The notes: generated by a model not told the origin, from the sequence alone. DNA of 57,229 nucleotides from Haplosporangium gracile (GCA_015499985.1 JAAAUF010000151.1:1-57229); one strand, 5' to 3'; numbered from the stretch's first letter, positions 45,334 through 57,229 are shown. A program made the numbers and translations.

Positions 45334-48300
45334 CTACATGGAAAGGTTGGACAGATGGGTGGAGTGACGACGTCCGACAGGTTGTTCCTTGGCCATATAG
45401 TTGGCAGCCGCCGAGGGCAACGAACTGGCATCCGTCGCGTTCGTGAAGAAGCTGCTCTCGGGCGCACCCAACCCTTGACCGTACAAGTGCATGGGCCCTG
45501 TTTGAAGACTGAACACTTCCATGTTCGAACCCTTGGTATGCTTGTTGCTCGTCAAGGCTGGGGCAAGCATGGGCGATTGGGAGGACGAATGGACGCCGTA
45601 TCCTCCGGAGAGGGGTGAGGCGAAATCGTGGTGACTGCGTGCAGCTGCCGATTCGGGCGAGGTTGCAGATCCACCGACTCCGTCGTCGGATCCAGGACCT
45701 CCAGCGCCATTGTTACCGTTCAGACCGCTGATCCAACCTGAGCCGCCCAGGGCTTGCTGGGAGGGGATATCGAGACGGATTCCGGCGGCACGGGCGAGTT
45801 CTTTGCGGTCGCGGATTGTGGGGAACGGAAAACCACGAGATCCGTCTCCGGCTTCGGGGGCCTCGGTGGCGTTGTAGTTCGTGGTCGCGGCAGCAAACCA
45901 GGCAGAGGTATCGCGATCGCTGTAGAGACAGGCACCAGCAGTCGTGTTACCAGAGCCAGCGGCAGTGGTGGCATTGGTTGTTGTGACCGAGGGGTCGAGG
46001 GGTCCCAGGTGCTGAGCGATCTCCATACCCTCCACAACAGCCTCCAATGAAGAAGTCTCCTGAGACTTGTTACCAGTGTTCGACTTGGTCGCCATGCCCA
46101 GGGTGTGAGAAATGGAACCATAAGAATACTTTTCTTCCAGCATCTGCAACTGCTCGTTAGAATCCATGTAGCTACCACCATAGGAAGACCCACCCAAGAC
46201 GGAAGGATAACCACCAATAGCATGTGTGGCAGAGGCACCTCCCAACGAGAACTGGTTATGACGGTACTGGCTGTGGTCAGGGTTCTCGGTCGTGGAGCGC
46301 TGCTTGCGGAGACGACGAACCTGCCGGGGGCTGGCGGGAGAGTTAGTACTGTATTCAAAGGGGGATGACGACGACATGAGACCATTGCTGTCGTTATGGC
46401 CATAGGCGTGAGCACCACCCTGGGAGGAAGTAGGGAAGACCAATGCGTTGGCGGCAGCAATGGCAGCCTCGGCATCAGAAGCTACACTGCCATTGTTCAT
46501 CTGAGGATGCATGGCCGATCGAGAGCGACGACGCGGAGGCAACTTGTTCTGGATAAGGTCCTGTAAGAACTGAGCATCCTTGGGAGCAGTCTTCTCTTCT
46601 TTGCTATTGCTGTTCGAAGAGTCCTGGGCCATGGAATCAGACGAACCGTAGGCAGGAATTTGCTGGTGCTGTTGCTGTTGGTGCTGGCTAGAAGCAACCA
46701 TCTGATCGGCAGTCTCATACCCAAACGTAAAATCAGACGAAGGAATCGAAAACCCCGAAGTCACGGCAGAGGACGAGGCTGGAACAGGAGAAGTCGAAGG
46801 CGACTCGGATCCATCGCCACCAGAGGCTTGATTTGCCCAATCGATACGACGGTTATTCCGGATGATCATGAGCTGCTTACGACGTTCAATCTCGCTTGCA
46901 ATGAACTCTTCTTTGTTGGCCGAGTATTGCTCGCCGTATCTGATGCGTGCCAGCTTGTAGACTCGGCAGCGCATATCATTGAAGCGGTCTATATTATGAA
47001 TATTACGAAAGAAGAAGAGGAAGGGAGAGAGATGATGTTTGTGGTTAAGATTTGCAGTAGAAAGAGGAAACAACAGAGTACGAAGTTGGGGGGGGGNNNN
47101 NNNNNNCCAGATGCACAAGCAGTAATTTGTGGTTTTTTTCTGCATTTCAAATCGCAAAGTAACAGAGGAAGGGGGAGACACATTTCGTTTGTTTTGGTGT
47201 GGTTAACTGCGGTGAGAAAGAAGGGTGGTCTTTTGACACTTACTCTTCTCCGGGTTGGATGATCGCCACTTGCGCATACGCAAGGTGGTCTCATCACGAC
47301 TGACCTGCTTCTTCTCATGCCCTTGCCAGCGCTTCTGGTCTCTGCGACGCTCATAAGGAGTGCTATTATAGAGTCAAATAAGGACAATAAAAAAGAAAAG
47401 GTTGTCAGTGTATTTGATAACAAAATGTGGCATGCATAAATGCGCACCCTATTCCTGCGAGGCATAGTGACATAGCACGCAAAGGGGTACAACAACTTAC
47501 TTGTGGATGTTCTTGTTCTCCAAATGACGCTTGAGGTTAGATTTTGTCGTGAATTCTATTATTGTCGAAATACAAGGGGGTCAAGGAAAAGAAAGGAATG
47601 CAAGAAAAAAAAAAAAAAAAAAAAAAAAAGGGACAAGCAAAATGCTCAAATGTCTGTGCGAGCGGAGGTTTTGTTTATGTCCGACTTTTGTGTTACCTTT
47701 ACTAGGGTCGCATTTAGGACAGAGGTAAACAAGTGTCTTGCCATCCTTGCCAAGCACAGCGTGGATGTCATCGGGGGTTTGCAAGGACGTTCCGATAGAG
47801 TTGTTGCGTTTCATGCCCAACTTCGCCGATCCAAGGCCCATCATGTCCGATGATGTGGACTGGAAGTCGCTGCCGTCAAGACCGGTATGATCGGGCGAAG
47901 ACGAGCGAGCCATGCCTCCGGTGACCATGATGCCCAATCCTTGCTGGGACTGTCCATAATATTGTCCGTGCGACGAGGTATCGTACTGCTGCTGGTCATT
48001 GTAGTCGAAAGTCATGGTGCGGGCTGCCCCACCGGTGCGGGTGGCAGTAGCAAGTGGCGATGCAGAGTCAAAGGGCTGGCTGGGCTGTGTCATCCTCGAC
48101 GACTCTTGGTCCGAGTACAAAGAAGGGCCTAATGGGAGCATGGCCGAGCCGTAACGTTGAGTGCTGTTGTACGCCTGGGCTGCGGAGGTGGCGCCAGAAA
48201 TTTGGGCGGCGTATTGTGAAGAGGAGTTGTACATCACGTCGGAGCCAGAGTGAAGTGGCGGTGTAGAACCGTAGATACTCGAGGCAATATTGCTTGCGGC

Positions 48301-49146
48301 TACAGAGAGACTGTCATAGGCAGGGACCTGCGTTTGTTGGAGGGAGCTAGAGAAGGCGGTGTGGTAGGGTGGGTAGGAAGAGGTCGATGACGACTGTTGC
48401 TGGTATTGGTGCTGGAAGCCGCCGTGGTGAGAGGAGCTGGTGTAGGACTGGTAAGGAGAATTGGCAGGCGAAGCTTGGTGGTGGACACTCATGGCGGCCA
48501 ATGCAGGGGTCAAGTGACTGAGGCCAACAGAGCTAGCGTTACTGTCGATGCTACTGGTGCTCAGGCAGCGGTTGCGGTTGCTGGTGCTGTTTCCGGATCC
48601 ATCGGTGCTGGATGTGCCTGACCAGAGGTGGGCAAACCTTGGTGGGTTAGCATAGATGCTACTGGCTCCCGCCTGGAAGGTCAGTCCGCCGACACCGGGA
48701 CTGCTATGGCTGAGGGTAGGCGAGAACGCGACTGGGCTCTGAAATGAGTCTCGGCGGTTTCTGGTACGGCCAGTTGAAGAGGTGTTGGCGGCAGTGTTGT
48801 TGTTGTTGCCGTTGTAGTTGATACGGGAGGAAAGGGTCGTTGCTGCTGCTATTATGCTACCATTGTTGCTACTGCCAGATTGAGCGCTGAAACCCATTGC
48901 GAGTGGAGAACGGATCTGGGGGACGTTAGAATGCTGGATCGAGAGAGGACTCAAGTAACCGCTGGCGTTGGCACTACTGCTATTATTGCTACTGCTGTTG
49001 AAGGATTGTTGACGGTGAGGTTGATTGTTGTTGGACGACTGAGAGTAAGAATAAACGTTTGTTGTAGTTGCTGAAGTTGTGGAAAAGTTGGAAGAAGAAA
49101 GACGAGAAGGAGAGGCTGGGATCGAATTGGAGACTGAAGTATCCAT
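45334..49146 (-). CDS. C2H2-type zinc-finger protein with disordered flanks
   Basis: Four exons (49146-47697, 47555-47501, 47362-47244, 46988-45334) give 1092 residues. The first 470 residues are Ser/Asn/Gln/Tyr-rich and disordered. A single finger spans the first junction: YLCPKCDPSKEFTTKSNLKR, then HLENKNIH (Cys-x2-Cys ... His-x6-His). A strongly basic, conserved-looking block follows: YERRRDQKRWQGHEKKQVSR, RMRKWRSSNPEKNRFNDMRC, then YKLARIRYGEQYSANKEEF and ERRKQLMIIRNNRRIDW. The last 480 residues are again low complexity. I do not recognise the family. The finger plus basic block suggests a DNA- or RNA-binding regulator (inference). Intron 3 contains an assembly gap. Its 5' UTR probably has an intron, listed separately. 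Confidence 0.85.
47097..47106. other. Assembly gap (10 N) next to a poly-G run
   Basis: Ten N follow a nine-G run inside intron 3 of the C2H2-protein gene. The gap is probably a sequencing failure at a homopolymer; its true length is unknown. It does not touch a coding exon. Confidence 0.98.
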
Positions 49147-49189
49147 GTCGGCTTCGCTATGTTGCTGTTGGGCAGTGTAAAGGGATACT

Positions 49190-49559
49190 CTGTTTTTGGA
49201 TAGGGATGAGGGAAGTATTGTGTTACGTGTGTTGTCTGTCGCTTTTTTTGTTTAGTTTGTGTAGATGTTGTTGTTTATGCTTGTTTTGTTGTTTTTTTCT
49301 CGAAGGCTGGACTAGGGGAGGATAAGGGAAAGGGAAGAGAGGGGGAACAGAGAGAGGGAAGGAGACAGACAGACAGACAGACAGACAAAGGGAAGAAAGG
49401 AGAGAGGGACAGAGAAGGGAAGTGTTAGGACTTTTTGTGGAGGTAGATTCATGATATGCCAAACGGAATCCTTTATGGAAAAGAAAGAGAAAAAGGAGGC
49501 ATGACAGGGAATACAATGATGCAAGCAAACACAAACACAATCAACAACAAAAAACATAC
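49190..49559 (-). other. Putative 5' UTR intron of the C2H2-protein gene
   Basis: On the minus strand a strong donor CATCAG|GTATGT starts at 49559 and an acceptor AACAG lies at 49190, 43 bases upstream of the start codon. The interior is pyrimidine-rich on that strand. No coding frame crosses it. Inferred from splice signals only. Confidence 0.4.
49363..49386. repeat. (ACAG)n microsatellite
   Basis: About six ACAG units inside the putative 5' UTR intron of the C2H2-protein gene. Confidence 0.9.
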
Positions 49560-51420
49560 CTGATGTGGTCAAGACCTTTTCTTTGTCCTTGGGTAGCAGG
49601 AAAAAAAGGGGGAGGGGATGAGATGGAGGGATGGACGAGAAGAGGAAGAGGAGGGAAGGGACAAAAGGGCGATTACTTAAAATAAGGAAGTCAGATAGGC
49701 TGATAGGCTGAAGCAGGACAACAGTGAAAGAGTGAAGGAAAAAGGGACAAGACCCCGATTGGATGCTTGTTGCTGCTGTTGTTTGAAGGAAGAGAAAGAG
49801 AGAAGAGGCGATGAATGAAGTGCAAATAATAAATATATAAAAGTATTTTGGGCTCTACTCGATACAGAAAGAGACAAGGTGGGCGACGAGTAGTACAGGA
49901 GGGAAGATAAGCAAAAATAACCAGGGGGCGTGCAACGGGATTAATGGTGAAAAGAAAAGAGGCTAGATAGATAGTATGGATGAGATGAGAGCAAATATCC
50001 AGGCAGGATAGGATAGGATAGGAGGAGGATGGGCAGAAGGGAAAAGGAAAAAGGATTAAACAAAAATGATCGAGGAAGAAAAGAAGAGATCGAAATGAGA
50101 GGGATTAATGACAATGAAATATAGAAATAGGAGATGATGTGCGCTCTCTTTTTTTTTGAATTAGGGTAGAAAGTAGTGAGAGAAAGAGAAAAGGAGGGAT
50201 GGAGGGGAAGGAAGGGAAGAGGGGGATGGGGGGATGAGGAACAAGAAGAAGAAAGGGGAAGAGAGACAGGGCAGCGGCAAGGGATCGCTTTTTGACGAAG
50301 AAAGAAGAAACGTAGGGATTTGAAGGAGAAGGAGGTGGAAGAAGAAGAGGTTATGATGATGACGATAGGATGGAGACTACGGAATTGTAGAAAAATGGCA
50401 GGAAAGAAGAAAAGAAAAAAAGAAAAGAGGAGAAGAAGAAAGTGTGGATGATCCGGGGGGGAGTGGAGGTGGGATTTATATCAACGAAAGAAACAAGAAG
50501 CTGCTAGGGAATATGAGATGGCAAGTGGATTGGTCAATTGGGTCACTAGAAAACAAACGAAAGGACAACAAAGAAAAGGGACGTGTGTAAAATGCAAGTG
50601 TCTGTGTGTATTAGTTGCCAATGTATATGTGGCGGGAAAGATAGTCGTCGGCCTTGTGTCTTTGTTGTACCTTTTGGTTTTCTTGAAGGGAAAAGAGGAA
50701 AAAAAAGTTTTGAATAAGGAGTGTGTCTGATTATGATGTTTGTTTAATGTTTGAGCAAGAGGAGATAGAACGTCCTTTGTTGTCGTCCCTGTTGTTGTCG
50801 TACACGGATACACCAAAGACGGGGGATACAGAGGACACAGATGGACACACGCACAAGGGAGGGAAGAGGAGGGAAGAGAGGAAGGGGATAGGATTGAACC
50901 AACCAAAAATCAGACGAGGGAACAAGGGCATAAACAAACAAGCATCTTCCCGCTTATTGTTGTTGTTGTTGATGCGCACATTCAAGCAGGGCATAAAAAC
51001 CAAAAAAAAAAAAATGTTGTTGTTATTGTTGTTGTACAACACTCAATAGGAACTCAATTCAGAAAAGGGCGAGTAAGGGTAAGGAGGTGTGCATGTGTGT
51101 GTGATGAGGACAGAGAGGGACATGTGCGTGTGTGCGACGATGGATCGGATAAGTCTAGCTGGACGGGGTGGGTGGATGATGAGGTTGAAGGGTGAGGTTG
51201 GAGTGGGGTTGAACGGTGGCTCTCCTTCACTTTGCAAGATATAGGTAAGATAGAACTGAATATTTGAGCGACTGAATAAAATGTAATACTATGCACCCCC
51301 TTCCTTCCCCTTCCCTTTTCTACAGCACATCCATCCCCCATGATTTCAACATCTCTTTTCACCCTATGGCTATGTGCATATCTGTCTGTCTGTCCGATGA
51401 CTTGTTTGAATAGAATCCGA

Positions 51421-51449
51421 CATCATCATCATCATCATCATCATCATCA
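51421..51449. repeat. (CAT)n microsatellite
   Basis: About ten uninterrupted CAT/TCA trinucleotides; the run of His codons on the plus strand is not part of a convincing gene. Confidence 0.9.
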
Positions 51450-53410
51450 CTCGACAGAGCAAAAGAGACAGTGGCATAGAGTGACTGAGAGAAGTGGCAT
51501 AGAAAGGAGGAGGGCGAAGGGATGATAGAATGGCGCGCCTTTTCGCATTAGAATAAAGCTGAACGGAGCCACCTTTTTGTTGACCTTTCGGAAATAAAAA
51601 CACGATTAGTGAATACAAACATCTCTGTCTTCGCTTTAAAACTGACAGTAAGCAAGGGAAGAAGGCATGAACAACGAGACTGAAAGGGAAACAAAGAAAT
51701 AATAGGTGGTGGTGATAGAAGTGTTGGTGTTGTAGTAATGAGAACAGCTGTATTTACTGCAAAAACAAGAACGATGAACACTTTTCTCACTACTTCTGTT
51801 CTTTTTGACGGATGTGGTGGCCCTTTTGCCTCATCTCATTTTTTGTTTTGTTAAATTACAATTCTTGCAGGATCCACATGCATTAAAAGCAGGACGAAAT
51901 GGAAGGAAGGAACAGTCAGTGGTACTATTATTAGTGCTTCATCATCTTCTAGAGACACGAAGGAATTGTAAGTGCCTGGGTTTTGCGTGTATGGTCATCA
52001 TCGTCAGTTGGGCTGAAAACAAAAGCATCTTTAACAAGAGGAATGACTCCTTAGACGAAGCGAAGAGAAGAAAAGCGTTGAGGGCTACTTCAGGCACCCA
52101 TGACCCGGAATGGCTCTATCATAATGCGGGATGGAAGTATCCATACTGCCCACGTTAACATATCCAGCAGTAACGAAAACAACAATAATGATGAGTCCTC
52201 TATCGTTCGGTTCTGGAGAAACATTCGTTAGATTGAACAAACAAGGACGAGGACAACTTCCGAATCGCTGGTTAGTCCACCAAGGAAAATGCGGGTTGTT
52301 CTTTTTGCACATTGCTGCCTTGATTTTGTGCGCTTTCGCCTTTTTTTTTTATTTGTTTTCGCGGTGACATAAACCTGCCCATTCTTCACTTTTGTTTTTT
52401 TTTTTGTATCAATGTGCCAATGTTGTTGATGTGCGGGTAAAAGGGTACATGCTTGGTGTCTATCGCTGCATTATTGTTTTTTTTTGTTTTTGTTTTTGTT
52501 TTTTTAGTCCGAACCTTGCATTGAAGCGCCCGCTCATCCACACCCTTGTGGTCAAAATATTTTTTTGTGCAACCACCTCCCTCCAAACCTTACGACGCGT
52601 CTTGACGTGTCAAAACACAAAAAAAATCAACAACACAAGCACTTACATATACACCTTCAACATAAACAGGCACATACGCAACGACATCAACTTTGTCAAC
52701 AAAAAAGCAATGCCCTACATATCTCTTTTTTTTACCCTTACTCCTACCTCAAAGGTGGTCCCTTTTGCTGCACAAGGTAATGCTTCCAAGACTCTTTGCC
52801 ACATTGAAGGGTTTTTTCCTTTTTCCCTTCAGCACCCTTCTTTTTTTCATTTCTACACACTCGTGAATCTATGAAGAGACAGAAAACAAACAAGGACATA
52901 CATATACATTCATTATTTCTTTCTCCTTCTTTGTTCAATATGCGTTGTTCCTACTTGCTTATATTTTTTGATCATGCAACTTTTTTTTCTCGTAAAATAA
53001 CAACAAATGTATGCAGTTTATGTGCACTTGGGTTGGAAAGAACCATTGTCAAAGACCGTAATAAGATCATATTCTCTCTGCCCGTGTTTGAAAAAACCCC
53101 GCCCTATTGTTTTTCTTTTTCACGGCCAAGAAAAATAAATGGGCGTGGGTAGGGGGGAGGGAGGAGGGGGCCCTCATGATGCATGATCGAAAAAAGAAAA
53201 AGAGGTTAGAACTGAGGAGACCAATTGGCACGGCCGTGTGTGCTTTTTTCTCTCTATTTCTATCTGTTTATTCGCCGCTGCCGCTTTCTTGGTCGCTGTC
53301 GCTGGTTTGCCGTCAGTGCTTTTTTCTATTTTCTTTTTATGTGAGCATATCATATATTTATATGAGTATGTGCGTTGACGTGGGATAGATGGAGCAAGGC
53401 ACAGGCGACA

Positions 53411-53446
53411 GGCAACAGACCAACAGACAACAGACAACAGACAACA
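53411..53446. repeat. (ACAACAG)n short tandem repeat
   Basis: About four to five 7-bp ACAACAG/CAACAGA units with minor variation, in intergenic DNA. It is not a known telomeric motif. Confidence 0.75.
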
Positions 53447-54308
53447 GGCAGCAGTATAACAGTCGGGCGACTGATCGACTTAGTGAGTGAGCGCGTGATC
53501 TGGTATATTCACAGTCAACAGCCCATCCACCACCCGTCGCCGTTTTTTTTTAACTGTTGCACAATGCTTCTGCCGCTTGCCTGTTTGCCTGTTTGCCTGC
53601 TTTGCCTTGCTTGCTTATTTGCTGCAGACGATGATGAGAGCATTTCCTCCTATTTGCAGAGGACCCTTTTTTTCCATTTTAGACCGGGATAACCTTACTT
53701 GTTGGAGGACTGAAAAAAAGGAAAACGGAGAAGGGGTGATAGATACGGGGCGGTCAGGGCAAAGCGCCGCCGGTCTACATATCACATGGGGGAGAGGGGA
53801 GAGGGGGCTATTCTCTTTCTTGGCCGCAGCCCTTTTTCTTTTCTGTATATCCCCATCACCCTAATTCTAACTTCAGACAGTTTAGCACCTTAATGCCTTG
53901 CCTGAGGACCATGTCCTCCATTGTCGCTCATTTCTCTCCTTTTTTTTCGAAAGCGGACAAAGGGCACAAAAAGGCGTATACTCCTAAACGTAAGTTGGAC
54001 AAGGCACAAAGTCATTCATCATGCAAAAAAAGAGAAAAAAATAAGCGCTAGAAAAGAGCAAAGTGTATTTAAAACCGGGCTACCGATCACCCCCTTCCGT
54101 CCCCCGCTCAGATACCACTCACCTCTGGCGTTTTTTTTTTGTCTTTTTTGTCCCACAGTTGATGAGCCCAAATCCCCCCTCCTTCCCTTTCCCCTTCTTC
54201 TCTTTCCCCTCCTTTCTCTTTCGTTATACCTCCTGCGAAAAAAAAATTCATCACCACATTGACTAATGAACCAAGGACCATCTTCCTTATGCCGTTCTAT
54301 CCATTATG

Positions 54309-54311
<3 letters not shown>

Positions 54312-54339
<28 letters not shown>
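54312..54339. repeat. (CT)n microsatellite
   Basis: About 13 uninterrupted CT dinucleotides in gene-free DNA. Confidence 0.9.
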
Positions 54340-56941
54340 TTTCAATTGAAGCAGACAACCCAAAAAACGAACCACAGACCTCTAGTCGCTACAGCAGTAC
54401 GACATTGGAATTTGAACGCGCTAAGTGCTTGTTTTTCTTTATTTCCGATGTCAACATTGATCCGATCCTGCTTGTTCTTGCTCACCCTACATATACCCTT
54501 TCGGCGCTTGAAATGTAAACGAAGGATATGAACAGAGGAGGAGAGGAGGGAGGAATTGAGAACTGATCAAATGAACACACTTTGGTAAGGCAGCCCTTCC
54601 TCCTTTCACTCGATAGACGAGGGGTCTCTACTACCTCTCTGATTTCGATATCGGTGATGTTACGGTCTTGGTGCTTGAAGGAAGACCTGCTGATGCGATG
54701 GCGTTGTGATGTCAATGCGAACAGAAGACCAGGGGTTTGTTTCACAGCGTTGATGACGAGCAGTAGACTTTCGATCCGAACTGGTCCCTTCGTACAGAGG
54801 GAGTGTGTTAATGGTCTGTGCTTTGATCTGATGCGGTTATGCAAAACAGGGCCACGTCTTTTGCGGCGGTGTACCTGAGCGCGACTTTGCAAGGGGTGCA
54901 AGCAATTAATCCAATATTTCTTTTATGAACGCTTTTTATTTATACGACCTGCTTTTTTATGCTTCTCCCCTCACTCAATACCATTGCCAACGACCCTCCA
55001 CCGGACTTCCCGACCCACGAAAAGCATCAAAGGCGACAGTACTTAAAGCTAGATCACAATTGAAAGCCACCAGTATCTTCAATTCGACAGCAAGTCGCTT
55101 TACTTCAAACGTGCACTAAAAAATATTACTCTCAAAAAAAAATTGTAAAAAAAAATCCAGTAACAGTTTCTATCGGAAGACTACGAAAACAGAAATAAAA
55201 CAACCATAGAGCTTTCAGAATGAAATCGAATCCAGAACACAACGTCCTCTTTTAGAAAACCATGAATTCAGGTACAGTACAATACGAAAGGATGGGTCAC
55301 ATTCGCCAATTTAAACCTCGTCCTGAAAAAACCGTACGTCAGGTCAATGCCCTCTTTGCTTAGTTATGGTCAGCATGGGATGCACTCCCCATGGTCGTTT
55401 ATTTCCCTTGCTCTTGGCTAATTGACATCTTTTGAAACCAGGCGAACCGTGCACCCCTGTCAAGCTAAATCATGATAGTCGGACAATGTCTGTACGCAAT
55501 TGCAATTGTCGATCGCTGTATCTCAACGCAATTTTTTTTCAAGCACGGGTACAATGCTGGATCAATTGACAGCCTAACGTTTGGTGAAAAACGCGGACGA
55601 ACTGTTTTATTAATGTTCAAAAACAGAAAGGCAAAAAAAAAAAAAAAAAAGAATAAAAAAATTGGCCATCATGTACACCAACACTCATGTCGTTCGGTTT
55701 TCTTAGCTTCCTGAGAAGTATTGATTTATTTATTTTTTTAAGAACTAAAAACAGTCGTATTTTTCGCGTCTTTTTTTTCTTTCTGGTGCATGTTCGTTTA
55801 TGGGCTTTTCCAATTGGAGTGTTCATTTTTTTGAAGATCGTCGGCTAGTTGGCACAAGTCGATAAGTGATGGTCCGACACAAGGTACCATGGTATCAGGC
55901 TTGTACCCTGGTTAAGACAATAGTCTATCTCATATTGGGCCATGAAAATAGGTAATAGGCAAATCCATCATTCTATTGAGACATGCCCTTGCCCTCATGC
56001 AATGCAATGTTTACTTTACTTCTCTCGACCACGTGTATGGCAGTAGAAGTGAAATAAGTATTATTATTTTTTTCAACCTGTCAAGACTGTTGTACAGGCT
56101 ATATGAAAGAGCGACTTCGAGCCGACGAGCTAGTACCGTTGACCGAATGGGTGAATGAGCATGACGAATCAAGATTTTTTTTTGGAACAGGACATTGATC
56201 ATCGGCGGTACAAACGGTGTTGGGTACAAGGATGCTCGACTAGTATCATTGTGCAGTTAACACAACGATCGGCAGCATGTGAACAGTTATCAACAAACTG
56301 CGGAAGAGAAATACCAAAAGCAAAGATTGGTTTTGAAAGAATATTTATTTAGAGACAAAAGAGGGGACTCCAATATCTGGGCTGATTGCCTGAATTAGAG
56401 CAGAGGAAGTGACATATCAGACCATCAGAAACAAGATGCAAATTCATTCCTGATGAGTGCTCTTGCGCCCAGTTACATGTGCAATACTCCGTTCACAACT
56501 TCACATTCATCCAAGATCTAACCAAACATGGTCGACAAAGCTGTTGGAGAAAAGTCGACGAGAGTTGGGCTGTTGTCAAGGTAAAGAGCTTTCTTTTATC
56601 GACATGTTGAAACTCGCATCCTTGAGTTCACCTCCAATATCTATCCCAGATTTTCCTCGTATCGAATGTCAACCACCTATTCCACTTTACCTCCTCTTGA
56701 GAACGTAAAAAAATGCTTTCACCTGTCCCTTTTCTTCACTTCCCCCTTCTTGTCCTCACTTGTACATGGTTTGGACAGCCTCGCTGCTGCCATTGCCTAC
56801 TTTCTTTCTGTTCATTACCACAGAAACACTTACCATCCTCACAACGACATATTACCTTGCTGAGCTTTCTACAGCCTTCAACTCCACCACGTTTGAATTC
56901 CTCATTGCTTACACTGACTCCATTACAACACCATCCTCGCC

Positions 56942-57212
56942 ATGGCAGAGATAAATAACAACGCTTTACAGGAAGAATAAGACCAGCCAAAGGAATACCC
57001 TATCCTGTGATGGACAAGGTGGTTTGGTGAAGTCCGCAAGGAGGGCCGAGTCATCAACAACTGTGGACTTCCTTACTCATGCAAGTTCACTCTTGATCGG
57101 AACTGGTATAATGAGTCCAAGGTCATCATCGCCCATGCTCCGCGTTTCCAGTTCGATTTTCCTTATCTTGACAATGTTAAATCTGGTAGAAAGGCTCTCT
57201 TCCTCGACACTC
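56942..57212 (+). pseudogene. Alpha-1,3-fucosyltransferase (GT10)-like fragment with two in-frame stops
   Basis: The frame from 57011 to 57212 reads WTRWFGEVRKEG, NCGLPYSCKFTLDRNWY and SKVIIAHAPRFQFDFPYLDN, then ends at a GTAAGT donor. This resembles the N-terminal sub-domain of GT10 fucosyltransferases, where a W-T/S-x-x-F-G-E segment is followed by Cys-Pro-x-x-Cys and a D-R ... A-D-V-V-x-F-H-type strand. Fungal GT10 enzymes are Golgi type II proteins. Upstream in the same frame TAA (56978) and TGA (57008) interrupt MAEINNNALQEE and DQPKEYPIL. The TGA sits where the family has a tryptophan in ILWWT, so both could be nonsense changes in a decayed copy. Alternatives are a real gene whose exon begins after the TGA, or sequence error. 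The rest lies beyond the right edge. Confidence 0.5.
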
Positions 57213-57229
57213 GTAAGTGATATTGAAAA

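Larger units (their letters stand above)
49560..56941. other. Large gene-poor interval
   Basis: 7.4 kb with no gene I can support. From 49600 to 50480 the plus strand is purine-rich GGAA/GAGA sequence (leader/promoter of the C2H2 gene). From 50900 to 54350 there are many poly-A, poly-T and microsatellite tracts. Exon-like pieces occur at 51871-51967 (after a CTTGCAG acceptor, before GTAAGT) and an unassigned 139-codon frame at 54482-54901 on the minus strand. Neither has a recognisable domain. Confidence 0.5.

Noticed and set aside
51421..51449. Considered a CRISPR-like or satellite array
   Set aside because: Simple trinucleotide repeat without spacers; the organism is eukaryotic.
51340..51525. 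His-rich short plus-strand frame
   Set aside because: The histidines come from a CAT microsatellite; no other coding evidence.
54482..54901. 139-codon minus-strand frame with basic composition and a Thr-Asp-Ile-Glu segment
   Set aside because: No recognisable domain, no clear start context and no splice partners; kept only as an unassigned open frame.

Overview
The window is a eukaryotic, intron-rich but gene-dense fungal segment. Introns are mostly 50-150 nt with GTAAGT-type donors and TAG or CAG acceptors. The gene content (Cyk3, Srk1/Rck2-type kinase, fungal acyl-CoA oxidase, Gcn20-type ABC-F, diphthamide enzyme), the long Ser/Gln/Asn-rich coding stretches and the abundant simple repeats suggest an early-diverging filamentous fungus. 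Mucoromycota, probably Mortierellomycotina, is my best guess; this is inference, because no rRNA or marker gene is present to prove it.

Layout, left to right. 0.1-0.45 kb: 5' end of an FHA-domain gene, minus strand. 2.0-7.5 kb: six-exon Cyk3-like cytokinesis protein (SH3 plus transglutaminase-like), minus. 7.5-10 kb: gene-free, with a degenerate tandem repeat and a hairpin. 10.0-11.2 kb: a secreted, dibasic-punctuated repeat protein that looks like a Kex2-processed peptide precursor, plus. 11.5-14.3 kb: Gcn20/ABCF3-type ABC-F ATPase, minus. 14.8-16.5 kb: four-exon protein of unknown function, minus. 18.8-21.2 kb: DPH2, minus, divergent from mitochondrial ribosomal protein uS12m (21.5-22.0 kb). 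22.4-23.7 kb: ESCRT-I VPS28, minus, divergent from a small SOSS-C/INIP-like protein (24.1-25.1 kb). 25.5-28.1 kb: cytosolic HSP90, minus, with a GC-AG first intron. 30.6-32.0 kb: a short orphan ORF and Sm protein F, the latter divergent from TAF8 (32.3-33.9 kb). 34.0-37.4 kb: Srk1/Rck2-type kinase, minus. 39.9-42.5 kb: peroxisomal-type acyl-CoA oxidase, plus. 42.9-45.0 kb: TMEM115-family rhomboid-like membrane protein, plus. 45.3-49.1 kb: C2H2-finger protein, minus, with an assembly gap in one intron. 49.2-56.9 kb: 7.8 kb with no convincing gene. 56.9-57.2 kb: an alpha-1,3-fucosyltransferase-like (GT10) fragment with two in-frame stop codons.

Most genes are unlinked housekeeping functions (translation, diphthamide, splicing, TFIID, ESCRT, chaperone, beta-oxidation), arranged as divergent pairs with 250-420 bp shared promoters or as convergent pairs. 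There is no obvious metabolic cluster. The most novel elements are the secreted six-repeat precursor at 10-11.2 kb, a cysteine-rich insertion in DPH2, and the apparent fungal SOSS-C homologue.

Splice junctions were assembled by hand from GT/GC-AG signals, reading-frame continuity and family similarity. All multi-exon models given here total a whole number of codons.
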